DNA from: Chloroflexota bacterium
Lineage (GTDB): Bacteria; Chloroflexota; UBA5177; JANWHV01
DNA length: 11,705 nucleotides
NCBI GenBank assembly: GCA_025450255.1
Contig: JANWHV010000249.1
Coordinates: 1 to 11,705 of the forward strand
Direction of reading: 5' to 3'
The position numbers and the translations under genes were made by a program. The notes under the pieces are model-generated. The model did not search any database. It had not been told where the DNA came from and saw nothing but the letters and a program-made list of their open reading frames with translations. Shown one piece after another: positions 1 through 6,079 of the stretch (position 1 is its first letter; each line of letters opens with the position of its first letter).

Positions 1-935
1 GCGCCGCGCGTGATGGCGCGGAAGCGGTACGCCTTTGCATGTCACTGCGGCCCGATGTCGTAATCATGGACATCAATATGCCGATTATGGACGGCTTGCT
101 GGCAACGCAGAAGATCCTCGAACAGGCAGCGGTGCCGATCGTGGTGTTAAGTGGCTATGTTGGCGATCCGTCGTCACAGATGGCCTTCGAGGCGATCCGC
201 GCGGGCGCGCTGGCGGTGGTCGCGAAGCCTACGGGGCCGGACGAGCCCGAATACCGGCGCATGCACGACGAGCTGGTGCAAGCAGTTCGCAGCATGGCCG
301 AGGTCAAAGTCATACAGCGACAGCCGAATCGTACCAGCCCGATCACGCCGTTGGCGGCGCACAACACGCCGACGCACGTTCGCGCTGTCGGCATTGTGGC
401 CTCGACCGGCGGGCCCGCTGCTCTGCACTTTCTCCTGCGGCGTCTACCCTATAATTTCCCAGCGCCTATTCTCATCGTACAGCACATCACGCTTGGGTTC
501 GTGCCAGGGCTTGTCGAATGGCTGAGCAACGACACGAAGCTGGAGGTGCGCCTTGGACAGGCCGGCGAAGTGCCGCAGCCTGGGCAAGCGCTCTTTGCTC
601 CTGACGACGCGCATATGACCGTCGATAGCGCGGGGTTCCTGACATTCACCAGTGAAGATCCCGTTGATGGTCACCGACCCTCCGGCACGGTGCTCCTCCG
701 CTCCATAGCCCGGACGTATGGCGCCCAGGCGGTGGGGGTGGTCTTGACCGGAATGGGCACGGACGGCGCGGCCGGCCTATTGAATATCAAGAACGCGGGC
801 GGGCAAACCATTGCCCAGGATGAGGCAAGCAGTGTCGTGTACGGCATGCCCAAGGAGGCATCAGCATTGGGCGCCGCCCAGGAAATCCTCTCTTTGGAGC
901 GAATCGTGGCGCATCTGCTCGCCATCATGCCCTGA
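1..935 (+). CDS. cheB: CheB chemotaxis response regulator, protein-glutamate methylesterase (5' truncated by window edge)
   Basis: CheB removes methyl groups from, and deamidates, glutamate/glutamine side chains on chemoreceptors; phosphorylation of its receiver domain activates it. The reading frame is open from base 3 to the TGA at 933-935, giving 310 visible residues. The family is usually about 350 long, so roughly 40 N-terminal residues lie outside the window. The ATG at 39 is internal: residues before it (AARDGAEAVRLC) are already receiver-domain sequence. Counting from base 3, the phospho-acceptor is D23 (MDINMP), with the conserved Ser at 50 and Lys at 75 (VAKP). A linker of about 25 residues leads to the methylesterase domain, which has the triad S134 (ASTGGP), H161 (VQHI) and D254 (GMGTDGA). 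All key residues are intact. No other che gene is visible downstream; the next gene is dnaA. It could serve a non-chemotaxis receptor-like pathway, but the enzyme assignment is firm. Confidence 0.96.
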   Translation, partial: AARDGAEAVRLCMSLRPDVVIMDINMPIMDGLLATQKILEQAAVPIVVLSGYVGDPSSQMAFEAIRAGALAVVAKPTGPDEPEYRRMHDELVQAVRSMAEVKVIQRQPNRTSPITPLAAHNTPTHVRAVGIVASTGGPAALHFLLRRLPYNFPAPILIVQHITLGFVPGLVEWLSNDTKLEVRLGQAGEVPQPGQALFAPDDAHMTVDSAGFLTFTSEDPVDGHRPSGTVLLRSIARTYGAQAVGVVLTGMGTDGAAGLLNIKNAGGQTIAQDEASSVVYGMPKEASALGAAQEILSLERIVAHLLAIMP

Positions 936-943
936 CGGTCAGG
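931..943. other. Perfect palindrome over the cheB stop codon
   Basis: CCTGAC-G-GTCAGG is a perfect 6-bp inverted repeat with a one-base centre. It contains the cheB TGA. There is no T-run after it, so it is not a standard intrinsic terminator. It might be a protein-binding site in the 172-bp gap before dnaA, or chance. Confidence 0.35.
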
Positions 944-1092
944 TCACGATGACGGAGATGCATCGAGCGTTCCAGATAGCAGATGGCTTGCCACTATGCA
1001 CGCGCTACGAACGCGCCGTTATCGCGGGTGCAAACGGTGCGAAGAACCGCATTGCCACGCCATTGACGTTCTGCTACGCTTGACCGGCGAAC

Positions 1093-1100
1093 AAGGAGGA
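1093..1100 (+). promoter_or_regulatory. Strong ribosome binding site deciding the dnaA TTG start
   Basis: AAGGAGGA lies 7 nt before TTG at 1108. This spacing and near-perfect anti-SD match make the TTG the start, rather than the ATG codons further in, which would cut into DnaA domain I. No convincing -35/-10 pair or DnaA box was found in 936-1092. Confidence 0.85.
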
Positions 1101-1107
1101 CAGTAGC

Positions 1108-2526
1108 TTGCAGCACGGCGCACTCATTTGGCAGCGGGCATTGGCTGAGCTGCAAAGTATCATGACCTCGCAAAACTACGGCACCTGGCTCCAGCACACG
1201 CGGTGCGTCGACTATGAAGGGTCCATCATGACGGTGGGCGTACCAAATACGTTCAACAAGGAATACCTGGAGAAAAAGATTCCCCACCTCATCGACAAAG
1301 CGATGCAAGGGCTGGGATACGGTAATTTAAGGCTGCGGTACACGGTCGTGGCGAACGAGCAACCTGACGCCGGCCACAAACCGCGTGGAGCGGGGGCAAC
1401 CCGGCAAGCCGCCGGCCCTGCCGTGAGCTTGAATGGGCACTCCGGGAGTACGCCGTTGCCACCCCCCACGCCGTTCTTCTCGGGCCAGTCTTCGCAGCTA
1501 AACCCTCGATATGTGTTCGAGACCTTTATCCAGGGTGGCGGTAACCGTTTCGCCTACGCGGCGAGCATGAGCGTGGCCGAGAACCCGGCGAAGCGGTTCA
1601 ACCCCTTGTTCATCTGGGGCAGTGTCGGCCTGGGCAAAACACACCTTTTGCATGCCATCGGCCATGAGGCGCTAAGGCAGCATCCGCATTTGCAGGTGCT
1701 GTACACCTCGTCCGAAAAGTTCATGAACGAGATGATCGGCGCAATCCAGAAAGGCAGGACCGAGGAGTTCCGCAGCCGATACCGTTACGTCGACATCCTC
1801 TTGATCGACGATATCCAGTTCATTGCCGGCAAAGAGAGCACGCAAGACGAATTTTTTCACACCTTCAATACCTTGCACGAGGCACAAAAACAGATCGTCA
1901 TGACCAGCGATCGCCATCCAAAGGCGATGACGACGCTCGAAGATCGATTGCGATCGCGTTTCGAGTGGGGTCTTATCGCCGACGTTCAGCCGCCGGATCT
2001 CGAGCACCGCATGGCGATTTTGCAGGCCAAGGCCGAGCTGCAGCCCGTACCCGTGCCCAAAAACGTTATCGACTATATCGCGCGGCGCGTGCAAAGCAAC
2101 GTGCGCGAGCTGGAAGGCACCTTGACGCGCATTACGGCGATGGCAAACGTCGCGGGCACGCCGGTGACGCTTGAGTTGGCCACGACCGCGCTCGACGCGA
2201 ACGCGGGTGGGGTCCGGCGCTCGGCGCCCACGCTGGACGAAGTCATGGAGGCAGTGCTGAACTATTACAAGGTGGATCGGCACTTCATGCTCAGCACATC
2301 GCGCGAACGCGCCATTGCCTTGCCGCGCCAGGTCGCGATGTACCTCATGCGTGAGGAAGCGCAGTGCTCGCTACCGCGGATTGGCGCCTATCTCGGCAAT
2401 CGCGATCATTCCACCATCATGCACGGCTGCGATAAGATTGCGTCCGAGCTAAAGAACGAGAACGTTCAGGTACGGAAGGATATCTCGGCGATCCGGAGCG
2501 CCCTCTACGAAACACGAGACCGCTAG
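1108..2526 (+). CDS. dnaA: Chromosomal replication initiator DnaA
   Basis: DnaA is the AAA+ ATPase that binds DnaA boxes and opens the replication origin. The product is 472 residues, normal for the family, starting at TTG 1108. Domain I (about 5-82) carries the typical W8, WL (27-28) and VPNTF pattern. Domain II is a short Gly/Pro-rich linker (about 85-130). Domain III begins at LNPRYVFETF (131-140), with Walker A GSVGLGKT (171-178), Walker B LLIDD (231-235), sensor I TSDR (266-269), the arginine-finger stretch LRSRFEWGL (281-289) and sensor II NVRELEG (331-337). Domain IV ends with the DNA-binding signature NRDHST (431-436). One small difference is Ser172, where many relatives have Gly (GGVGLGKT). 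dnaN and recF, often next to dnaA, are absent; a J-domain gene follows after 131 bp. A second dnaA paralogue elsewhere cannot be excluded. Confidence 0.97.
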   Translation: MQHGALIWQRALAELQSIMTSQNYGTWLQHTRCVDYEGSIMTVGVPNTFNKEYLEKKIPHLIDKAMQGLGYGNLRLRYTVVANEQPDAGHKPRGAGATRQAAGPAVSLNGHSGSTPLPPPTPFFSGQSSQLNPRYVFETFIQGGGNRFAYAASMSVAENPAKRFNPLFIWGSVGLGKTHLLHAIGHEALRQHPHLQVLYTSSEKFMNEMIGAIQKGRTEEFRSRYRYVDILLIDDIQFIAGKESTQDEFFHTFNTLHEAQKQIVMTSDRHPKAMTTLEDRLRSRFEWGLIADVQPPDLEHRMAILQAKAELQPVPVPKNVIDYIARRVQSNVRELEGTLTRITAMANVAGTPVTLELATTALDANAGGVRRSAPTLDEVMEAVLNYYKVDRHFMLSTSRERAIALPRQVAMYLMREEAQCSLPRIGAYLGNRDHSTIMHGCDKIASELKNENVQVRKDISAIRSALYETRDR

Positions 2527-2582
2527 GGCGCCGTTTGTTCCGCCAACTTGCGTGGGTTATGCTGAAGCGTAAATGGATGCGC

Positions 2583-2632
2583 CCAATCGTCAGCATGCGC
2601 GTCCAGATCCACGGCTGACATCAGACGATTGG
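2583..2632. repeat. Imperfect inverted repeat between dnaA and the J-domain gene
   Basis: The 9-bp arm CCAATCGTC (2583-2591) is repeated in inverse as GACGATTGG (2624-2632), 32 bases apart. The match extends as CAGC facing GCTG (2591-2594 and 2614-2617), with a small bulge. In RNA this would form a bulged hairpin just before the J-domain start. There is no T-run, so a classical terminator is unlikely. Role unknown. Confidence 0.4.
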
Positions 2633-2657
2633 CAATGTAAAGGCGTTCGCGGCAGCC

Positions 2658-3467
2658 ATGTCGAGTGAAATCGCCGATCCTTACAGTGTCCTTGGCATCT
2701 CCCGCACGGCAACCGCGGACGACCTCAAACGGGCCTACCGCCGCCTGAGCAAAGCTTGGCATCCGGATCACCACGCGACTGAATCGGACGGGCTGCGGGC
2801 CGAGGCCGATCGACGGTTCAAGCTGGTGAACGCCGCATATGTCGCGGTAGGGGATATCCTCCGCACCAGGGAGGAATCGGATACCGCCGCCGCGCGAGCG
2901 GTGGTAAATGCTCGCTCGGACGCGCGGGTGGAAGCAATCAAGTCCGTGGTGGCAAGCGCTGCCTTGCGGCTCATTCCAAACGTGCCGAGGCACACCTATC
3001 GCCGCGTGTTGAGCGTGGTTGAGGCGTTGTTGATCGACACAATCGCGGTTGGCGAGCGGGCGTTCGCGAGCGGATTCGATCAGGCGGTTCGCGAGGCGAT
3101 GGACTTCGCGGGGCTTGGCTACGACTCACGACCGGATGCGCTCAAGGTCCTCGACGCGGCTGCCGACGACTTGCAATGGCGCGGTCGAGGGGCGGACCCA
3201 GGAACGTGGCAAACGCTGCTCACGCCGCTCAATCGCGCCATGCACCCCAAGGCGCCGACCGCGCCCACACGCCCCGAGGCGGCTCCCGCGCCGGAACAAT
3301 TACTGCACAAGGACGCGACGCTGCGCTACGCGCAAATAGCGCTGACGGTGCTGTTTCTTCTCCTGGTCCTTCCCATGGTGCCATTGCCGTCGTTGGCGCG
3401 CGTCGTTTGCATGCTGGTTGTGCTGGCCGCGCTCGTCTATATCACCTTTGGCATAAGCCGCGCCTGA
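2658..3467 (+). CDS. J-domain (DnaJ-type) co-chaperone-like membrane protein
   Basis: J-domains stimulate the ATPase of Hsp70 (DnaK). The 269-residue product has a J-domain at about residues 7-70: the opening DPYSVLGI, the helix II sequence LKRAYRRLSKAWHPD with the essential HPD at 35-37, then the helix III-like RRFKLVNAAY. It lacks the Gly/Phe region, zinc-finger and C-terminal substrate domains of true DnaJ. The middle (about 85-190) is helical and unrecognised, followed by an Ala/Pro-rich linker (about 197-214). Two hydrophobic helices at about 224-242 and 246-265 end the protein, so it is probably a membrane hairpin with the J-domain facing the cytoplasm. ATG 2658 is the first start after an in-frame stop (TGA at 2616); no good SD is visible. 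Its job is probably to recruit DnaK to the membrane, which is inference. Confidence 0.85.
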   Translation: MSSEIADPYSVLGISRTATADDLKRAYRRLSKAWHPDHHATESDGLRAEADRRFKLVNAAYVAVGDILRTREESDTAAARAVVNARSDARVEAIKSVVASAALRLIPNVPRHTYRRVLSVVEALLIDTIAVGERAFASGFDQAVREAMDFAGLGYDSRPDALKVLDAAADDLQWRGRGADPGTWQTLLTPLNRAMHPKAPTAPTRPEAAPAPEQLLHKDATLRYAQIALTVLFLLLVLPMVPLPSLARVVCMLVVLAALVYITFGISRA

Positions 3468-3490
3468 CCAGGAGAGCCACCCTTAGCCGG

Positions 3491-3544
3491 CACGTACGTG
3501 TAAGAAGGCAGGAGTAGGGTGTGATCGGCGAATGCACGACGTGC
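3491..3544. other. Two short palindromes between convergent genes
   Basis: CACGTACGTG (3491-3500) is a perfect 10-bp palindrome. GCACG-A-CGTGC (3534-3544) is a second, about 44 bp away. They lie in the 140-bp gap between the J-domain gene and the small minus-strand gene, whose 3' ends face each other. They could be weak termination hairpins or binding sites; neither has a T-run. Nothing else was recognised in 3468-3607. Confidence 0.3.
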
Positions 3545-3607
3545 CCTGATTCGACCGGTGGTGGGCGTACATCGCCCGGCCCGATCCGGACGAGCTTGGC
3601 GAGCGCG

Positions 3608-3820
3608 TCAGACGGCTCGGGAGTGGCGCAGCGCTCTGCGTACAACGGTGCCGGCGGCGTGCGTCTTGCGATGGCGGCCCATGCCGAAGGTCAGAGCCAT
3701 CAGTGCTAGCTTCCCCGTCCGCGACTGCGCGAAGGGGGCCACTCTCGGATGCCTGGCGACGCGGCTCAAAGCCTCGCCAGCAAGCAGCACTACCGCGAAT
3801 CGTGCCATAAATGGAAACAT
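3608..3820 (-). CDS. Probable small basic protein of unknown function (70 residues)
   Basis: This frame gives 70 residues from the ATG at 3820-3818. Support: an SD-like AAGGAAGAG sits a few bases before the ATG; the N-terminus is a plausible short hydrophobic helix (FAVVLLAGEAL, about 8-18); and a second apolar stretch (LALMALTFGM, about 38-47) precedes an Arg/His-rich basic tail. The frame stays open another 15 codons upstream to an ATG at 3865, but those residues look less protein-like and have no SD. No family was recognised. It may be a small membrane-associated protein. It sits alone, convergent with the J-domain gene and divergent from the DUF72 gene. It could still be a chance frame in GC-rich DNA. 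Confidence 0.5.
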   Translation of the reverse strand: MFPFMARFAVVLLAGEALSRVARHPRVAPFAQSRTGKLALMALTFGMGRHRKTHAAGTVVRRALRHSRAV

Positions 3821-4016
3821 TTCTCTCTTCCTTCGTATGATGGGTGACGCTTCGAGCGTCTCCACGGTTCCAATACACCATACATTCAGTAACGCCTGAT
3901 AAAGCCGGCATTAAGAATTCTTCACCAGGACACAAAATACGAACGTGACGTACATTCAAAGCAGGTTAGTCTGAGGGACGATGTGAGTAGAGCCGAACGG
4001 AGCGCCGTCACCGCGC
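3821..4016. promoter_or_regulatory. Divergent control region, AT-richer than its surroundings
   Basis: This 196-bp stretch separates the small minus-strand gene from the DUF72 gene. It holds a hairpin GACGCT-TCG-AGCGTC (3846-3860), which falls in the likely leader of the minus-strand gene; a 10-bp palindrome AAGAATTCTT (3913-3922); and an 8-bp direct repeat TACATTCA at 3881-3888 and 3951-3958. No -35/-10 pair is good enough to name. A bidirectional promoter region is inferred from gene orientation and local AT content. Confidence 0.45.
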
Positions 4017-4931
4017 ATGGGCAGTATCTACGTCGGGACTTGTAACTGGGCCGACTTCAAAGACTGGTACCCACCTGGATTACGGCCAGGAGAGAGGCTG
4101 CGGTACTACGCGCGTCACTTTTCCGTCGTCGAAATAGACAGCACATTTTACGCGATCATGCCGCGTCGAAACTTCGATACGTGGGCTGCCACAACTCCCG
4201 ACGACTTTGTCTTTGACGTGAAAGCGTTTCGTACCTTAACCGGTCATGGGCGTACCCATCAACCAGGGCTGGCGCGGCAATCCGCGGATCTCAATACGGA
4301 CGCGACGGCGGAGGATTTTGAAAGGTTCATCTGGCAAATCCAGCCTCTTCGGGAAGCAGGAAAGCTACGCGCTATTCAGTTTCAGTTTCCGCCATGGTTT
4401 GAGTATTCAACCGCGGGCTTCGAGCATCTGGAACTGTGCAGGCGCTACTTCGCGGACTACCTGATGGCGGTGGAGTTCCGGCACCGTAGCTGGCTGGAGC
4501 CTGAACATATGGACGACAGCTTTACGTTCCTGCGGGACCGGGGCATCGTCTATACCATCGCGGATGAACCCCAGGTCGGCATGGGGACGGTGCCCCCTAT
4601 CGTGGAAGTGACCAATCCGAGGCTCGCGGTCATTCGCTTTCATGGACGCAACGCGGAGAAATGGCGTGCCAAAGGCGGTGAGTCCGGACGGGACAGGTAC
4701 GACTACCTGTATCTGCCTGACGAGCTTTCGCTATGGGCGGACGAGATCCGGGAGCTTTCAACCCGCGTGTCGGAGGTCCATGTCCTGATGAACAACAACG
4801 TGCAGGGGCAGGGTCTGGTCAATGGGAAGCAGTTTCAGCATATGCTGCCCAATGTCGTGCTGCCGGCCGGCGCCGATGAGCCAATGGTGCAGACGCGTAT
4901 GTCATTCGACCCGGGTACGGATGGGCGCTGA
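4017..4931 (+). CDS. DUF72 / YecE-family TIM-barrel protein
   Basis: The 304-residue product matches the DUF72 (YecE) family, a TIM-barrel fold of unknown biochemical function. Diagnostic stretches in order: IYVGTCNWADF (4-14), WYPPGL (17-22), HFSVVEIDSTFYA (34-46), WAATTPDDFVFDVKAF (56-71), FQFPPWF (122-128), VEFRHRSW (152-159), IADEPQ (181-186), RFHGRN (207-212), YLY (230-232) and MNNNVQGQGLVNG (258-270). Length is slightly above many members. The ATG at 4017 is the first start after an in-frame TGA at 3984; the only SD-like bases (CGGAG) are about 14 nt away, so translation may be inefficient or leaderless. It converges with the B12-binding regulator, leaving only 5 nt between stop codons. 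Family membership is firm; function is unknown. Confidence 0.93.
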   Translation: MGSIYVGTCNWADFKDWYPPGLRPGERLRYYARHFSVVEIDSTFYAIMPRRNFDTWAATTPDDFVFDVKAFRTLTGHGRTHQPGLARQSADLNTDATAEDFERFIWQIQPLREAGKLRAIQFQFPPWFEYSTAGFEHLELCRRYFADYLMAVEFRHRSWLEPEHMDDSFTFLRDRGIVYTIADEPQVGMGTVPPIVEVTNPRLAVIRFHGRNAEKWRAKGGESGRDRYDYLYLPDELSLWADEIRELSTRVSEVHVLMNNNVQGQGLVNGKQFQHMLPNVVLPAGADEPMVQTRMSFDPGTDGR

Positions 4932-4936
4932 GCGTG

Positions 4937-5941
4937 CTACTTCGGTTTCCGCTTGCCGATAGGCGGCCGGACGCCGGAAAAGCGCTCCAACACCACTTCG
5001 GCCCGATCGGCCGCCGAGCCCAAATCGTCGCCCAGGTAGACTGCCGTGCCTTCGAGCAGATCGCGCAATCGCGCGTCACGCTTGAACGGTGGTCCGCCAT
5101 ACGTGAGGAGCACCGAGCCACATTCCGGCAGTCGCCGCAGACGGCGCAGTAGTTCGGTAAGCGAGGGAATGGTTTCCTCAGTCGCCGATGATAGGCAGAT
5201 TAACTGAGGATGTTTGCGTTGAATGGCGTCCGTCAGGGCCTCGAACGGCGTGTCGGCTCCCAGGTAGATGGCCCTCCAGCCGCGCCGGCGCAGAAGCAAG
5301 GCGAGCGCCATGGTGGGAATCTCGTGCTGGTCGCCAGGGCAGGCGCCGAGCAATGCAATGGGTTGATTATCGCCGCGCGAACCGCCTTCGAACGCCGCGA
5401 GTAGCCTGGCGCGTATCAGGCCGCTGCCGAAATGCTCGGCCGCTACCGAGGCCCGCCCTGCCGCCCAGGCGGCGCCGACCGCCGCCAGCGCGGGCAAGAT
5501 CACTTCCGCGAGCGCCAACTCGGGTCCGAAAAGGAAGAATGATTCGCTGAGCAGTCGATTGGCGGGCTCCTCATCCAGATTGATAAACGAGGCTGTCAAC
5601 GCGTCGCGAACATAGTGGCTTGCCTGGGTCGCGGGCGTGTCGTCATCGCCGCGCTCAGCGGGAGCGTCGTGGCTCTCGGCGAGCACAAGAGCGCAGGCGC
5701 GACTCGGAGGGGTGCCGCCACGCAACAATTGCTGCACGCGCCTGAGATGGGCGATATCCTCCGTCCCATACAGGCGATGGGTGCCGGCAGTTCGAGAGGG
5801 ACGTGGCAACCCATAGCGCCTCTCCCACGCCCGGAGAGTATGGATGCCTATGCCGGTCTGCTTCGCGACGACACGTATAGGATACAGACCCATTTCGCCG
5901 CAAGCGCCTTCTTCAGCCGCCGGCCCTTCTTCGTTTTCCAT
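4937..5941 (-). CDS. MerR-type HTH regulator with cobalamin-binding domain (CarH/LitR-like)
   Basis: The 334-residue product joins a MerR HTH (about 19-88; YPIRVVAKQTGIGIHTLRAW, then RRYGLP and THRLYG) to a helical B12 cap (about 105-180) and a Rossmann cobalamin-binding domain (about 194-325). It has the CarH signature Wx9EH (W159, E169, H170) and the DxH loop GDQH (203-206), where H206 is the expected lower axial cobalt ligand. CarH-type proteins bind adenosylcobalamin, repress DNA in the dark, and release it on light. The residue after W159 is Ala; in Thermus CarH that position is, as I recall, the His that forms the light adduct, so photochemistry may differ. The start at ATG 5941 is preferred because a promoter lies directly upstream and predicts a near-leaderless mRNA. 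A GTG at 5992 would lie inside an inverted repeat; ATG 5893 has weak SD support. Target genes are not obvious here. Confidence 0.9.
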   Translation of the reverse strand: MENEEGPAAEEGACGEMGLYPIRVVAKQTGIGIHTLRAWERRYGLPRPSRTAGTHRLYGTEDIAHLRRVQQLLRGGTPPSRACALVLAESHDAPAERGDDDTPATQASHYVRDALTASFINLDEEPANRLLSESFFLFGPELALAEVILPALAAVGAAWAAGRASVAAEHFGSGLIRARLLAAFEGGSRGDNQPIALLGACPGDQHEIPTMALALLLRRRGWRAIYLGADTPFEALTDAIQRKHPQLICLSSATEETIPSLTELLRRLRRLPECGSVLLTYGGPPFKRDARLRDLLEGTAVYLGDDLGSAADRAEVVLERFSGVRPPIGKRKPK

Positions 5942-5951
5942 CGCTAGTCCA

Positions 5952-5980
5952 GCTATACCTGACAAGGGCCAAGCCGTCAA
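5952..5980 (-). promoter_or_regulatory. Sigma70-type promoter of the CarH-like regulator
   Basis: Reading the minus strand, TTGACG (5980-5975; 5 of 6 to consensus) is followed by a 17-bp spacer and TATAGC (5957-5952; 4 of 6). The start of transcription would fall near 5945, leaving about 4 nt before ATG 5941. One arm of the 19-bp inverted repeat fills the spacer, so a bound protein would block or remodel the promoter. Confidence 0.7.
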
Positions 5981-6028
5981 CGATTTGTCCACGTTTTCTG
6001 GACCGGCACACGGCTTGGCCCTTGTCAG
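5959..6028. repeat. 19-bp perfect inverted repeat, probable operator
   Basis: CTGACAAGGGCCAAGCCGT (5959-5977) is perfectly inverted at 6010-6028. The arms are 51 bp apart centre to centre, close to five helical turns. Pairing continues outward with two mismatches (5952-5957 with 6030-6035). Inside the 32-base loop is a smaller hairpin, GTCCA/TGGAC (5987-5991 and 5998-6002). No T-run follows on either strand, so it is not a standard terminator. The inner arm overlaps the regulator promoter, which suggests an autoregulatory operator. It could also act as a strong RNA hairpin in readthrough transcripts from the kinase gene. Confidence 0.7.
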
Positions 6029-6079
6029 CTAGAGCGACAAGTCACGTTCCATCAGGGGGAAACGAACGGTGGGAGCTGG

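Noticed and set aside
2523..2993. Minus-strand open frame over the dnaA/J-domain junction
   Set aside because: Antisense to the J-domain with its clear HPD motif; no family features.
3501..3700. Possible tRNA or structured RNA in the gene-poor stretch
   Set aside because: GC-rich short stems are present but no cloverleaf, T-arm or known RNA motif could be assembled.
3483..3959. Minus-strand open frame of 158 codons overlapping the small gene
   Set aside because: No SD, no recognisable domain, and Arg/Ser/Pro-rich composition; the alternative frame at 3608-3820 is better supported.
5942..5992. GTG at 5992 as start of the B12-binding regulator (17 extra residues)
   Set aside because: It lies inside the loop of the inverted repeat, upstream of a good promoter whose transcript begins near 5945, and has no SD.
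5959..6028. Inverted repeat as an intrinsic terminator or a small transposable element
   Set aside because: There is no T-run on either strand, the loop is long, and only one copy is seen, without flanking target duplications. Overlap with a promoter fits an operator better.
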